64,000 nt of DNA from Sphingomicrobium astaxanthinifaciens (lineage in GTDB: Bacteria > Pseudomonadota > Alphaproteobacteria > Sphingomonadales > Sphingomonadaceae), in NCBI RefSeq assembly GCF_022865105.1, contig NZ_JAKNYM010000002.1, forward strand, positions 1,149,501-1,213,500. The letters run 5' to 3'. The position numbers were made by a program, and so were the translations under genes. This document shows, in pieces, positions 1-11,048 of the stretch; the stretch's first letter is position 1; every line of letters begins with the position of its first letter. The notes below the pieces were generated by a model. The model was not told where the DNA came from and did not search any database. It saw only the letters and a list, made by a program, of their open reading frames with translations.

Positions 1-97
1 CATATTCGCGGCGATTGACCGGGCTCTTCGGGCGACCGAAGACGTTTTCGCCCATGCGGCGGTCGAGTTTGTACTTGGCGCTGGTGCGCTTCGACAT
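1..97 (-). CDS. rpsD: 30S ribosomal protein S4, N-terminal part (runs off the window)
   Basis: Reading leftwards from the ATG at 97-95 gives [18 protein letters not shown] followed by the [16 protein letters not shown] stretch typical of the S4 N terminus. S4 is a primary 16S rRNA-binding protein of the small subunit. Only about 32 residues are present, so the RNA-binding S4 domain and any downstream partner lie outside. A purine-rich stretch (TTGGAGAAACACC on the minus strand) precedes the ATG and can serve as ribosome binding site. The short match is very distinctive, so the identification is secure despite the truncation. Confidence 0.9.
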   Translation of the reverse strand, partial: MSKRTSAKYKLDRRMGENVFGRPKSPVNRREY

Positions 98-270
98 GGT
101 GTTTCTCCAACTAGCTTGTGTTCGTGTCCGGACCGCTCCGCCATCCCTGTCGGGCTGACGCGATCACCACTTCACCGGACCTGTGGGATCAATTGCGAAG
201 GCGCGCCTAGCCGAGGCGGGCTGCAAGGTCAAGCGTTGCAGCCCCTTAGCGAGCCTGCCATGGCGGGCGC

Positions 271-579
271 ATGAACGAGATCCGCGATCCCGATGCCTGC
301 GAGACCATGGCCCATGTGCGCGCCGGGGTCGACGAGGTCGACCGGCAGCTGGTCAAGCTGCTCGAGCGCCGTTTCGGCTACATGCGCGCCGCGGCGCGGA
401 TCAAGCCGTCGCGCGAGGCGGTCCGCGACCAGGACCGCAAGGACGATGTCCATGCCAAGGTCGCGGCGGCCGCGCGCGCGGCGGGGCTTCCCGCCGAGCG
501 GCTGTGGCCGGTGTGGGAGGAGCTGATGGAGCAGTCGATCGCCTACGAGTTCGAACGCTTCGACGCGACGCGTAGCTGA
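271..579 (+). CDS. Chorismate mutase, AroQ (type II) class
   Basis: A 102-residue all-helical protein. The N-terminal helix carries the VDEVDRQLVKLLERR pattern of AroQ chorismate mutases, in which the Arg and Lys of helix 1 bind the substrate, followed by a YMRAAARIKP segment and a C-terminal helix ending YEFERF. AroQ enzymes rearrange chorismate to prephenate, the branch point to phenylalanine and tyrosine. The length fits a free-standing monofunctional enzyme, with no prephenate dehydratase fused. It stands alone, divergent from rpsD with 173 bp between them, and is convergent with trmJ. The ATG at 271 gives the usual N terminus. Some members of this fold act on isochorismate (pyochelin-type lyases), which I consider less likely without a siderophore context. 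Confidence 0.82.
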   Translation: MNEIRDPDACETMAHVRAGVDEVDRQLVKLLERRFGYMRAAARIKPSREAVRDQDRKDDVHAKVAAAARAAGLPAERLWPVWEELMEQSIAYEFERFDATRS

Positions 580-590
580 GGAATCGGCGG

Positions 591-1307
591 CTAGGCTTTC
601 ACCAGTGCGCGGATGACGCCGTGGAGCGCCTTCAATTCGCGCTCCGACCAGCCCGGCTTGGTGAGGATCGAGCGCAGCGTCGCCTGCGTGGCCTCGGTGC
701 GCTCGGGCGGGAAGAAATAGCCCTTTTCATCGAGCGCGCTGTTGAGGTGGCCGATGAGCGCGTCCAGCTCGGCCTTGGTGGCGGGCGGCTCCATGTCCTT
801 GTCGGTCGGCTGGACGAGCGCCTCGCCCGCGCCGCGCGACCATTCGTAGGCGAGCAGGATCACCGCCTGCGCCAGGTTGAGGCTGCCGAACTCGGGGTTG
901 ATCGGCACGGTGACGATCTTGTCGGCGCGGCCGATGTCCTCGGTCTCGAGCCCCGAGCGCTCGGGGCCGAACAGGATGGCGGCGCGACTGGCTGGCGCAA
1001 GCGCGTGGATGTCCTTCGCCATCTGCTCGGGGCCGACCACCGGCATGACGAGGTCGCGGCGGCGCACGGTCGAGGCGAAGACGAGGCTGCAGTCGGCGAG
1101 CGCCTCGGCGGTGGTCTCGAAGACCTGCGCGCCGTCGAGCACCATGTCGGCGCCGCTCGCGGCGGGCCCCGCCTCGGGGTTGGGCCAGCCGTCGCGCGGC
1201 GCGACGAGCCGCATCTCGGTGAGCCCGAAGTTGAGCATGGCGCGTGCCGCCTTGCCGATATTCTGCCCCAGCTGGGGGTTCACGAGGACGATGACGGGCT
1301 TGTTCAT
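591..1307 (-). CDS. trmJ: tRNA/rRNA 2'-O-methyltransferase, TrmJ-like (SPOUT)
   Basis: A 238-residue SpoU/TrmH-superfamily methyltransferase. Motif 1 is visible near the N terminus ([20 protein letters not shown]), motif 2 as [11 protein letters not shown] and motif 3 as [16 protein letters not shown]. These form the deep trefoil knot that binds S-adenosylmethionine. TrmJ methylates the ribose of residue 32 in the tRNA anticodon loop; the C-terminal helical extension (about residues 165-238) is typical of TrmJ rather than TrmL. It is the last gene of the rpiB-glyA-nrdR-trmJ operon, and its ATG overlaps the nrdR stop (ATGA, 1304-1307). The exact RNA target is inferred from family membership. 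Confidence 0.82.
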   Translation of the reverse strand: MNKPVIVLVNPQLGQNIGKAARAMLNFGLTEMRLVAPRDGWPNPEAGPAASGADMVLDGAQVFETTAEALADCSLVFASTVRRRDLVMPVVGPEQMAKDIHALAPASRAAILFGPERSGLETEDIGRADKIVTVPINPEFGSLNLAQAVILLAYEWSRGAGEALVQPTDKDMEPPATKAELDALIGHLNSALDEKGYFFPPERTEATQATLRSILTKPGWSERELKALHGVIRALVKA

Positions 1308-1759
1308 TCGTCGCCCTCGTCCACGCTCTCGGCGAAATCGGCGAAGTCGCCGGCTTCCTTGAAGTCGCGATAGACGCTGGCGAAGCGGATGTAGGCGACG
1401 CTGTCGAGCGCCTTCAGTCCGTCCATCACCGCCTCGCCGATGAGGTCGGCGTTCACTTCATCGCCCTGCGTCTCGAGCTGGCGCTGGATCGAATGGGCGA
1501 GCCGTTCGATCTGGCCTTCGGAGATGTTGCGCTTCCTGCAGGCGTGGCGGATCGAGGCCTGCAGCTTGGGCTGTTCGAAGGGCTCGCGCTTGCCGTCCTT
1601 CTTGACCACGGTGAGGTCGCGCAGCTGCACGCGCTCGAAGGTGGTAAAGCGCGCGCCGCAGCCCTCGCACTGGCGCCGCCGCCGGATCGCCGCGCCGTCC
1701 TCGGACGGGCGGCTGTCCTTCACCTGGCTCTGTTCGTGGGTGCAAAAGGGGCAGCGCAA
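1304..1759 (-). CDS. nrdR: Transcriptional repressor NrdR
   Basis: A 151-residue protein starting at a TTG (1759-1757) that gives the invariant RCPFC start of NrdR. The zinc ribbon uses Cys pairs CPFC and CEGC (residues ~3-36), followed by an ATP-cone domain (from about [10 protein letters not shown]) that senses ATP/dATP. NrdR represses ribonucleotide reductase genes. The TTG lies 4 bp after the glyA stop codon, so translation is probably coupled. Longer readings starting further upstream run backwards through glyA in another frame and are not credible. The TTG start is chosen because NrdR proteins almost always begin exactly at this motif. Confidence 0.93.
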   Translation of the reverse strand: MRCPFCTHEQSQVKDSRPSEDGAAIRRRRQCEGCGARFTTFERVQLRDLTVVKKDGKREPFEQPKLQASIRHACRKRNISEGQIERLAHSIQRQLETQGDEVNADLIGEAVMDGLKALDSVAYIRFASVYRDFKEAGDFADFAESVDEGDE

Positions 1760-1763
1760 CGGA

Positions 1764-3065
<1,302 letters not shown>

Positions 3066-3075
3066 CGGGGACTTT

Positions 3076-3501
<426 letters not shown>

Positions 3502-3586
3502 GCGCTCGTTGATAGCGCCGGCGCGCGGGCGCGTCACCCCGGATTACGGCCTTGCCAGCGTGAAAATCCGACCCCATGCTCGGCCC

Positions 3587-4042
3587 ATGCGACCTTTCGG
3601 CCTGCCCCCGCTCGTCCTCATGCTCGGCGCGGCCGGATTGCTGCCCCCGGTCGCGCTGATCGCGCTGGTGCTGGTCGAGAACCCGGCGACCCACGACATC
3701 AGCTTCTGGGGGGTGATCTACGGCGCGCTGATCCTGACCTTCCTCGGCGGCTGCTGGTGGGCGTTCGCGAGCAATATGCGGCCAGTATCGAACGTGGTGC
3801 TTGTCCTCTCAGTGCTGCCAAGCCTCGGGACCTTCGTGATGCTGGTAGGCCTGTTCAGCTTCGCCGCCATGTCACCGCTGACCGCTGGGCTGGTCGTCGG
3901 CGGCGCGCTGTGGCTGTCGCCGCTGATCGATCGCTATCTCTCGCTGAAGCGCGTGACGCCGCGCTGGTGGATGACGCTGCGCGTGCCGCTGTCGGCAGCG
4001 CTGGGATTGCTGACCATCGTCAGTGGCTGGCTTGCGACGTGA
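3587..4042 (+). CDS. DUF3429-type integral membrane protein
   Basis: A 151-residue hydrophobic protein with about four to five membrane segments, ending in a short tail. The pattern of short loops with GCWWAF and TPRWWMTLRVPL matches the DUF3429 family (related to mitochondrial TMEM69), whose function is unknown. The ATG at 3587 (MRPFGLPP) places the first membrane segment right at the N terminus; an earlier in-frame ATG at 3500 overlaps the start of the divergent rpiB and adds polar sequence. The gene is divergent from rpiB and 13 bp ahead of the broken secreted-protein gene. Confidence 0.65.
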   Translation: MRPFGLPPLVLMLGAAGLLPPVALIALVLVENPATHDISFWGVIYGALILTFLGGCWWAFASNMRPVSNVVLVLSVLPSLGTFVMLVGLFSFAAMSPLTAGLVVGGALWLSPLIDRYLSLKRVTPRWWMTLRVPLSAALGLLTIVSGWLAT

Positions 4043-4055
4043 AGGGGATGAGAGA

Positions 4056-4634
4056 ATGAAGACTTGGCTTACGGTCCTGGCACTAATGGGGGCGCCTGCC
4101 ACGGCGGCAATCCAAGATTCCGGCCCCGCCCCTGCCGAGCGGCTTATCGAACTTCAAAAAGAGAAGATGGCGGTTTTCGACTGGATGCATGGCGAGTGGC
4201 GCGGCAGCGCGGTGCGCTTCGAAGGCGTAGGGCCGCTGGAGCTCGTCTAGACCGAACGGGTGGGCGCGATGCTCGATGGTACCGTGCTCGTAATCGAGGG
4301 CCGAGGCTATGAACCTGAGAGCGGAGAACTCGTCTTCAATGCACTGGCCACGGTGCATTATGTGGTCGGCTCGGACGAATATCGCATCCGCACCAACGCG
4401 ATGGGACGGGGCGGTGACTTCCCCATCGTGCCGGTCGATGGCGGCTTCGACTGGTTCATCGACATGGGCGGGCCGAAGGTGCGCTACGAAATTCGTCTGG
4501 TCGAGGGCCAATGGCTCGAAGAGGGCTACTATGTCACCCCGGACGGTGAAGAAATGAAGATCATCGAATTGCGCCTCGATCGGCTCGGCGACACCGACTG
4601 GCCGGCTGCAGGGGCCGTCGAGATGGTCGATTAG
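4056..4634 (+). pseudogene. Small secreted protein gene interrupted by an in-frame amber codon
   Basis: From the ATG at 4056 the frame reads a signal peptide (MKTWLTVLALMGAPATAA) and the domain start VFDWMHGEWRGSA, then hits TAG at 4248-4250 after 64 codons. The same frame continues without interruption to 4634, with TERVGAMLDGTVLVIEGRGY directly after the stop and a further ~105 residues rich in beta-strand pattern. In sphingomonad relatives as I remember them, a glutamine precedes TERVG, so a single CAG-to-TAG change explains the break. A restored protein would be 192 residues. The second half has GTG/ATG codons at 4260 and 4269 that could allow internal initiation. Function unknown. The 3' end overlaps the convergent hemA by 4 bp. 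Confidence 0.75.
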
Positions 4635-5845
4635 GCCGCGAGGTCGAGCTCGAGCCGGTTCCAGATTTCCACCAGCCCCCTGACGAGATCGTCCATCATC
4701 GCCTCGGTGTGGAAGGGGCCGGGGGTGAAGCGCAGCCGTTCGGTGCCGCGCGGCACGGTGGGGAAATTGATCGGCTGGACGTAGACGCCATATTCGGCGA
4801 GCAGGATGTCGCTGATCTGCTTGGCCTTGACCGGGTCGCCGACCATGAGCGGGACGATGTGCGTCACGCTCTCCATCACCGGCAGCCCGGCGCCGCGCAT
4901 CTTGGCCTTGAGCCGCGCGGCGGCGGCCTGCTGGGCGTCGCGCTCGACGCTCGAGCCCTTGAGATGGCGCACGCTCGCCAGCGCGCCGGCGGCGAGCACG
5001 GGGGAGAGCGAGGTGGTGAAGATGAACCCCGGCGCATAGCTGCGGATGCAGTCGATGATGTTCCGGTCGGCGGTGACATAGCCGCCCATCACCCCGAACG
5101 CCTTGCCGAGCGTGCCCTCGATCAGCGTGACACGGTGGGCGACGCCGTCGCGTTCGGAGATGCCGCCGCCGCGCGCGCCATACATGCCGACCGCGTGGAC
5201 CTCGTCGAGATAGGTCAGCGCGCCATATTTGTCGGCAAGGTCGCAGATCGCCGCGATCGGGGCGACGTCGCCGTCCATCGAATAGACGCTTTCGAAGGCG
5301 ATCAGCTTGGGCGCGTCGGGCTCGACCTCCATCAGCAGCTGCTCGAGATGCTCGAGGTCGTTGTGGCGGAAGATGCGCTTCTCGCAGCCCGAGTTGCGGA
5401 TCCCCGCGATCATCGAGGCGTGGTTCAACTCGTCGGAGAAGATGACGCAGCCGGGCAGCAACTTGCCGAGCGTCGACAGCGCGGCCTCGTTGGAGACATA
5501 GCCCGAGGTGAAGAGCAGCGCGCCTTCCTTGCCGTGCAGGTCGGCGAGCTCGGCCTCGAGGTCGACGTGGAGATGGGTGTTGCCGCCGATGTTGCGGGTG
5601 CCGCCCGATCCCGCGCCGACGTCGTGGAGCGCCTCTTCCATCGCGGCGATGACGACATCGTGTTGGCCCATGCCGAGATAGTCGTTCGAGCACCAGACGG
5701 TGATCGGGCGCGGGCCGTTGTGCCCGTGGAAGCAGCGCGCATTGGGAAAATTGCCCTTGTTGCGCAGGATGTCGATGAAGACGCGGTAGCGCCCCTCGTC
5801 ATGCAACCGGTCGATGGCCGCCTGGAAAATGCCGTTATAATCCAT
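4631..5845 (-). CDS. hemA: 5-aminolevulinate synthase
   Basis: A 404-residue PLP-dependent enzyme condensing glycine and succinyl-CoA to 5-aminolevulinate, the first step of heme synthesis in alphaproteobacteria (Shemin pathway). Visible marks are [53 protein letters not shown] and the PLP lysine in [13 protein letters not shown]. Length and N terminus match bacterial HemA. It is transcribed towards the broken gene at 4056-4634, with overlapping stop codons. murI ends 49 bp upstream on the same strand. Confidence 0.96.
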   Translation of the reverse strand: MDYNGIFQAAIDRLHDEGRYRVFIDILRNKGNFPNARCFHGHNGPRPITVWCSNDYLGMGQHDVVIAAMEEALHDVGAGSGGTRNIGGNTHLHVDLEAELADLHGKEGALLFTSGYVSNEAALSTLGKLLPGCVIFSDELNHASMIAGIRNSGCEKRIFRHNDLEHLEQLLMEVEPDAPKLIAFESVYSMDGDVAPIAAICDLADKYGALTYLDEVHAVGMYGARGGGISERDGVAHRVTLIEGTLGKAFGVMGGYVTADRNIIDCIRSYAPGFIFTTSLSPVLAAGALASVRHLKGSSVERDAQQAAAARLKAKMRGAGLPVMESVTHIVPLMVGDPVKAKQISDILLAEYGVYVQPINFPTVPRGTERLRFTPGPFHTEAMMDDLVRGLVEIWNRLELDLAA

Positions 5846-5893
5846 GTGTCTCGCTCTTCTCGGGCAGCCCCTTAAGGCTTTTTAACGCAAAGA

Positions 5894-6682
5894 TCAAAGC
5901 GACCCAAGCTGGTCGATCCCGAAGCGCCGCAGCGCCGGCGCGATCGCGTCGGGCACCGCGCCGGTGAACAGCGCGCGCCCCGGCGGGGCGGCGGCGGGCC
6001 AGCGCTGGCCGCGCGTGAGCTGCGCGATTCGCCGCGCGATCCCCGCGCCGCCGTCGATGAAGGCGACGTGTGGGTGCGCCTGCTCGAGCCAGTCGGCGAG
6101 CAGCGGGAAGTGGGTGCAGGCGAGCACCACCGTGTCGAGCCGCTCGCCGCCGGGCCGGTCGAACAGGGGCTGCGCGGCGGCGACGACGGCGGCGGGGTCG
6201 ACCGGCTCGCCGCGCAGCCGCGCCTCGGCGAGCTCGACGAGCGCGGCCGAGCCGTGCCGCAGCACGGTGCAGTCGGCGGCAAAGCGCGCGGCGAGATCGT
6301 CGACATAGGGCTGGCGCACCGTCGCCTGCGTGCCGAGCACGCCGATGACCCGGCTGCGCGAGGTTTCGGCGGCGGGCTTGATCGCGGGCACCGTGCCGAC
6401 GACAGGGACGTCGAGCGCGGCGCGGACATGGTCGAGCGCGATGGTCGAGGCGGTGTTGCAGGCGATGGTGACCAGCCTTGGCCGGACCCGCTCGACGAGG
6501 CGTCCGAGCAGCGCGGGCACCCGCGCCGCGATCTCGGCTTCGGAGCGGGTGCCGTAGGGAAAGGCAGCGGTGTCGGCGGCATAGACGACGGGCGCGTTGG
6601 GCAGCAGCGCGGCGGTCGGCTCGAGGATCGACAGCCCGCCGATGCCCGAATCGAAGAAGAGGAGGGGGGCGTCGGGGCTCAT
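5894..6682 (-). CDS. murI: Glutamate racemase
   Basis: A 262-residue cytosolic enzyme that makes D-glutamate for peptidoglycan. Both catalytic cysteines are present, in TIACNTAST and LACTHFPLL, together with the N-terminal FFDSGIGGLS and ADTAAFPYG loops. The ATG at 6682 (MSPDAPLLFFDSG) is the first start consistent with the family; the open frame continues upstream on the minus strand but that part is antisense to plsY. It is divergent from plsY, with 84 bp between the starts. Confidence 0.95.
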   Translation of the reverse strand: MSPDAPLLFFDSGIGGLSILEPTAALLPNAPVVYAADTAAFPYGTRSEAEIAARVPALLGRLVERVRPRLVTIACNTASTIALDHVRAALDVPVVGTVPAIKPAAETSRSRVIGVLGTQATVRQPYVDDLAARFAADCTVLRHGSAALVELAEARLRGEPVDPAAVVAAAQPLFDRPGGERLDTVVLACTHFPLLADWLEQAHPHVAFIDGGAGIARRIAQLTRGQRWPAAAPPGRALFTGAVPDAIAPALRRFGIDQLGSL

Positions 6683-6766
6683 CGCCCCTGCTGCTAGCGG
6701 CAAGCCGCAAGTCTTCGCAACTCCCGGGGCCTTGCCAGGCCGGGGCGGGCTGCTATCGAGGAGCCG

Positions 6767-7396
6767 ATGATCGAGGCTTTCCAGTTCTGGCCGTTCCTGC
6801 TCGGCTACCTCCTCGGGGCGATCCCCTTCGGGCTCGTGCTCGTCCGGGCGCTGGGCAAGGGCGACATCCGCGCCACCGGGTCGGGCAATATCGGCGCCAC
6901 CAACGCGGTCCGCGCGGCGGGCAAGAAGGTGGGGGCTCTGGTCTTCCTGCTCGATGCGCTCAAGGGCGCCGCGGCGGTCCTGCTGGTGCGGCTGTACATG
7001 GGCGAACAGGCCGAATTGTTCGCCGCCGCGGGCGCGCTGATCGGGCATCTCTACCCGGCCTGGCTGCGGTTCCGGGGGGGCAAGGGGGTGGCCACGCTCT
7101 TCGGCATCCTGTTCGCGCTCGACCCGGGCTTCGGCGCGATCGCGCTGGGGGTCTGGGTCACTGCCTTCCTCGTCACCCGCATGTCCTCGGCGGGCGGGCT
7201 GCTTGCGGCGTTGTCGGCCCCGATCGCGGCGCTGGTCCTCGACCGGCCCGACCTGTTCAACCTCCTGCTCGGTATCACGCTTCTCATCTGGTGGAAGCAT
7301 CGCGCCAACATCGCCCGGATCGCCAAGGGATCCGAGCCGCGGTTCGGCGCGAAGAAGGATACCGCGCCCGGTGACCAACCCTCCCGATCTTCCTGA
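6767..7396 (+). CDS. plsY: Glycerol-3-phosphate acyltransferase PlsY
   Basis: A 209-residue polytopic inner-membrane protein that transfers the acyl group of acyl-phosphate to glycerol-3-phosphate, starting phospholipid synthesis. The three conserved motifs are visible: SGNIGATNAVR, FRGGKGVATLFG and the later WKHRANI. About five membrane segments are predicted by eye, the first starting at residue ~7. Its 3' end overlaps dprA by 26 bp. Confidence 0.95.
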   Translation: MIEAFQFWPFLLGYLLGAIPFGLVLVRALGKGDIRATGSGNIGATNAVRAAGKKVGALVFLLDALKGAAAVLLVRLYMGEQAELFAAAGALIGHLYPAWLRFRGGKGVATLFGILFALDPGFGAIALGVWVTAFLVTRMSSAGGLLAALSAPIAALVLDRPDLFNLLLGITLLIWWKHRANIARIAKGSEPRFGAKKDTAPGDQPSRSS

Positions 7397-8456
7397 CCAT
7401 CTGCGCCTGATCCGCTCACGCGGGGTCGGGCCGGTCAGCTATCGCCAGCTGCTCCAGCGCTTCGCCACCGCGGCCGAGGCGATCGCCGCGGTGCCCGAGC
7501 TCGCGCGCCGCGGGCGCGGGCGCCCGCCGCGTCTGGCCGATCCCCGCGCGATCGAGCAGGAGATGCGCGCGGTCGAGGCAATGGGCGCCACCTACCTGCT
7601 GATCGGGACCGCGGGCTATCCCGCGCTGCTCGCCCAGATCGACGGTGCTCCGCCGCTGCTCACCGTGAAGGGGCGCGCCGAGCTGCTCGACCGGCCGTGC
7701 GTCGCGCTGGTCGGCGCGCGCAACGCCAGCGCGGCCGCCTGCCGCCTCGCGCGCGAGCTTGCGCAGGCGCTCGGCGGCGCGGGGCAGGTGGTGGTCTCGG
7801 GGCTGGCGCGCGGGATCGACAGCGCGGCGCACGACGGGGCGCTGCAGACCGGCACCGTCGCGGTGATCGCGGGCGGGCGCGACGTCGCCTATCCGCCCGA
7901 AAATGCGGCGCGGCAGGAGGCGATCGCCGAGCAGGGGGTGCTGGTCGCCGAAATGCCGCCGGGCACGCAGCCGACGGCGCGGCATTTCCCGCACCGCAAC
8001 CGCATCATCTCGGGGCTGAGCGCGGGAACGGTGGTGGTCGAGGCGGCGCCGCGCTCGGGCAGCCTGATCACCGCGCGGCTGGCGGGCGAGCAGGGCCGCG
8101 AGGTGATGGCGGTCCCCGGCAGCCCGCTCGACCCGAGGGCGCGCGGGTGCAACGGCCTCATTCGCGACGGCGCCACGCTGGTCGAGACCGCCGAGGACGT
8201 GCTCGCCACCCTCGGCCCGATCGACACGCGGATGGAGCGGGTCGCCGACGGTCGCCCCCCGGCGCCGATCGCACACGACCTCGATCCCGCCGCCAGCGCG
8301 CGCGTCGAGGCGCTGCTCGGGCCGGTCCCGGTCGCGGTCGACGAGCTCATCCGCCAGTCGGGGCTCACCCCGCCCGAGGTGCAGCTGGCGTTGCTCGAGC
8401 TCGACCTTGCCGGACGGCTCGAGCGCCACGCCGGGGGCAGAGCGAGCTTGCGCTGA
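7371..8456 (+). CDS. dprA: DNA-processing protein DprA
   Basis: A 361-residue RecA-loading, single-strand DNA-binding protein used in natural transformation. The Rossmann-like core is clear: VALVGARNASA, VVSGLARGIDSAAH, FPHRNRIISGLS, VEAAPRSGSLITAR and VMAVPGSPLDPRA. A C-terminal winged-helix region (from about residue 300) follows. The GTG at 7371 gives a normal N terminus and overlaps the plsY end. A frameshifted comM lies in the same window, so the competence pathway may be only partly intact. Confidence 0.93.
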   Translation: MTNPPDLPDHLRLIRSRGVGPVSYRQLLQRFATAAEAIAAVPELARRGRGRPPRLADPRAIEQEMRAVEAMGATYLLIGTAGYPALLAQIDGAPPLLTVKGRAELLDRPCVALVGARNASAAACRLARELAQALGGAGQVVVSGLARGIDSAAHDGALQTGTVAVIAGGRDVAYPPENAARQEAIAEQGVLVAEMPPGTQPTARHFPHRNRIISGLSAGTVVVEAAPRSGSLITARLAGEQGREVMAVPGSPLDPRARGCNGLIRDGATLVETAEDVLATLGPIDTRMERVADGRPPAPIAHDLDPAASARVEALLGPVPVAVDELIRQSGLTPPEVQLALLELDLAGRLERHAGGRASLR

Positions 8457-8524
8457 TTTGGCTTGACGCCCAAATGGACGCCGACACCATCGCGCGTACG
8501 TGAGGCATTGAGGAATTTCGGGTA

Positions 8525-11044
8525 GTGAAGCTTGTCATCGTCGAATCGCCGGCCAAGGCGAAAACCATCGAGAAATATCTCGGGCCCGGGCACAAGGTGC
8601 TCGCCAGCTACGGCCATGTGCGCGACCTGCCCGCCAAGGACGGGTCGGTCGACCCCGACGACGGCTTCGCCATGAAATGGACCGCGAGCGCGGACAAGTC
8701 CAAGCAGCTCAAGGCGATCACCGATGCCGCCAAGGGCGCCGACGCGCTGGTCCTCGCGACCGACCCCGACCGCGAGGGGGAGGCGATCAGCTGGCACGTG
8801 CGGCAGGTGCTCGAGAAGAAGAAGGCACTGCCGCGCGAGGTCGAGCGGGTGACCTTCAACCAGATCACCAAGTCGGCGGTGACCGAGGCGATGGCGGCCC
8901 CGCGCGATCTCGACCACGACCTCATCGATGCCTATCTGGCGCGCCGCGCGCTCGACTATCTGGTCGGCTTCACGCTGTCGCCGATCCTCTGGCGCAAGCT
9001 GCCCGGAGCGCGCTCGGCGGGACGCGTGCAGTCGGTCGCGCTGCGGCTGATCGTCGACCGCGAGCGCGAGATCGAGGTCTTCGAGCCGCGCGAATATTGG
9101 CAGGTCGGCGCGCGCTTCGAGCAGGAAGGCACGCCGTTCGAGGCGCGGCTGGCCCGGCTCGACGGCAAGAAGATCGACCGCCTTACCATCGGTTCGCGGG
9201 AGGAGGCGGAGACCGCCAAGGCGGTGATCGAGTCGGGCAATTTCACCGTCGAGAGCGTCGAGCACAAGCCGCTGACGCGCAACCCGCCGCCGCCCTTCAC
9301 CACCTCCACGCTGCAGCAGGAAGCGGCGCGCAAGCTGGGCTATTCGGCGAGCCATACGATGAGCCTCGCGCAGGGGCTCTACGAGGCGGGCGCGATCACC
9401 TACATGCGGACCGACGGGGTGACCATGGCGGGCGAGGCGCTGGGCGCGGCCCGGCACGCGATCGCCGAGCGCTACGACGCGGGCTACCTTCCCGACAAGC
9501 CGCGCCAGTACAAGTCGAAGGCCAAGAACGCGCAGGAAGCGCACGAGGCGATCCGCCCGACCAATTTCCGCAAGGAGCGCGCGGGCTCGGGCGATGCGGC
9601 CAAGCTCTACACGCTGATCTACAACCGCGCGCTGGCGAGCCAGATGGCGGCGGCGCGGCTGGAGCGCACCACCGTCGAGCTGACCGACGGCGCGGGGCGC
9701 GCGGTGCTGCGCGCCACCGGGCAGGTGGTCAAGTTCGCGGGCTATCTTGCGCTCTACGAGGAGGGCCGTGACGACGCCGACGGCGAGGATGGCGGCAAGA
9801 TGCCGCTGCTGCGCGAGGGCGATGCCCCCGCCAAGCGCGCGGTGACCGCTAGCCAGCATTTCACCCAGCCCCCGCCGCGCTATTCGGAGGCCAGCCTCGT
9901 CAAGCGGCTCGAGGAACTGGGGATCGGTCGCCCCTCGACCTATGCGGCCACGCTGCAGACGCTGAAGGACCGCGACTATGTCCGGCTCGAGCAGAAGCGG
10001 TTCGTGCCCGAGGATTCGGGACGTCTCGTCACCGCCTTCCTCGAGCGCTTCTTCGAGCGCTATGTGAGCTACGACTATACCGCCAGCCTCGAGGAGGAAC
10101 TCGACGACGTCTCGGGCGGGCGGCTCGCCTGGCAGCGCATGCTCGAGGCCTTCTGGCGCGATTTCAAGCCCAAGGCGGGCGAGGTGATGGAGCAGAAGCC
10201 CAGCGACATCACCGCCGCGCTCGACGAATTCCTCGAACCCTATCTCTTCCCCGCCAAGGAGGACGGCAGCGATCCGCGCGCCTGTCCCAAGGACGGCGGG
10301 CGGCTGTCGCTGCGCGGGGGCAAGTTCGGCGCCTTCATCGCCTGCGCCAACTATCCCGAGTGCAACTATACCCGCCCCTTCGGGGTGCGCGGCGAGGCGG
10401 CGAACGAGGGGCCGCAGGAACTGGGCGAGGGGATCGAGCTCAAGACTGGGCGCTTCGGGCCCTATCTCGAGCAGGAGGTCGACGGCGAGAAGAAGCGCGC
10501 TTCGATCCCCAAGGATGTCGATCGCTCGACGCTCGACCTCGTGATGGCCAAGAAGCTCCTCTCGCTGCCGCGCGAGATCGGGGCGCATCCCGAAACCGGG
10601 CTGATGATCACGGCCTCGATCGGGCGCTATGGCCCCTACCTGCTGCACGACGGCAATTATGCCCGGCTCAAGAGCACCGAGGAGGTGTTCGAGACGGGCA
10701 TGAACGCGGCGGTCGCCAAGCTGGCGGAAGCCAAGGCGCAGAAGGGCCAGCGCGGCAGCCGCGGCAACCGCGAGCCGATCGCGGTGCTGGGCAAGCACCC
10801 GGCCAACGAGGGCGAGGTCAAGGTGATGGACGGGCGCTACGGCCCCTATGTCACCGACGGCACCACCAACGCGACGCTGCCCAAGGGCACCGAGCCCAAG
10901 GAGGTGACGCTCGAGCAGGCGGTGCAGCTGATCGACGAGCGCGCCGCCAAGGGGCCGGCCAAGAAGAAGCGCAAGCCCGCCGCCAAGAAGAAAGCACCCG
11001 CCAAGAAGAAGGCGCCGGCCAAGAAGGCGGCGGCGAAGAAATAG
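8525..11044 (+). CDS. topA: DNA topoisomerase I
   Basis: An 839-residue type IA topoisomerase that relaxes negative supercoils. The Toprim domain shows VIVESPAKAKTIEKYL and ATDPDREGEAISWH; the active-site tyrosine is Tyr293 in TYMRTDGV. The C terminus carries one degenerate zinc-ribbon-like repeat (CPKDGG ... CANYPEC, with one expected cysteine missing), further topoisomerase C-terminal repeats (KTGRFGPYLE, ASIGRYGPYLL, MDGRYGPYVT), and ends in a Lys/Ala/Pro-rich tail of about 30 residues, typical of alphaproteobacterial and actinobacterial TopA. The start is a GTG at 8525. An inverted repeat ATTTGG/CCAAAT (about 8455-8474) and a TTGACG hexamer lie in the 68-bp gap after dprA. Confidence 0.95.
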   Translation: MKLVIVESPAKAKTIEKYLGPGHKVLASYGHVRDLPAKDGSVDPDDGFAMKWTASADKSKQLKAITDAAKGADALVLATDPDREGEAISWHVRQVLEKKKALPREVERVTFNQITKSAVTEAMAAPRDLDHDLIDAYLARRALDYLVGFTLSPILWRKLPGARSAGRVQSVALRLIVDREREIEVFEPREYWQVGARFEQEGTPFEARLARLDGKKIDRLTIGSREEAETAKAVIESGNFTVESVEHKPLTRNPPPPFTTSTLQQEAARKLGYSASHTMSLAQGLYEAGAITYMRTDGVTMAGEALGAARHAIAERYDAGYLPDKPRQYKSKAKNAQEAHEAIRPTNFRKERAGSGDAAKLYTLIYNRALASQMAAARLERTTVELTDGAGRAVLRATGQVVKFAGYLALYEEGRDDADGEDGGKMPLLREGDAPAKRAVTASQHFTQPPPRYSEASLVKRLEELGIGRPSTYAATLQTLKDRDYVRLEQKRFVPEDSGRLVTAFLERFFERYVSYDYTASLEEELDDVSGGRLAWQRMLEAFWRDFKPKAGEVMEQKPSDITAALDEFLEPYLFPAKEDGSDPRACPKDGGRLSLRGGKFGAFIACANYPECNYTRPFGVRGEAANEGPQELGEGIELKTGRFGPYLEQEVDGEKKRASIPKDVDRSTLDLVMAKKLLSLPREIGAHPETGLMITASIGRYGPYLLHDGNYARLKSTEEVFETGMNAAVAKLAEAKAQKGQRGSRGNREPIAVLGKHPANEGEVKVMDGRYGPYVTDGTTNATLPKGTEPKEVTLEQAVQLIDERAAKGPAKKKRKPAAKKKAPAKKKAPAKKAAAKK

Positions 11045-11048
11045 CCGC

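Noticed and set aside
4248-4250. Amber codon read as pyrrolysine or another recoded residue
   Set aside because: No pyl genes or recoding element are visible, and UAG ends other genes here normally; a nonsense mutation is simpler.
7889-10798. A 969-residue open frame on the minus strand opposite dprA and topA
   Set aside because: It is the antisense shadow of topA in GC-rich DNA; its product is low-complexity (Arg, Leu, Gly, Glu, Ala) and matches nothing I recognise, while topA is fully conserved.
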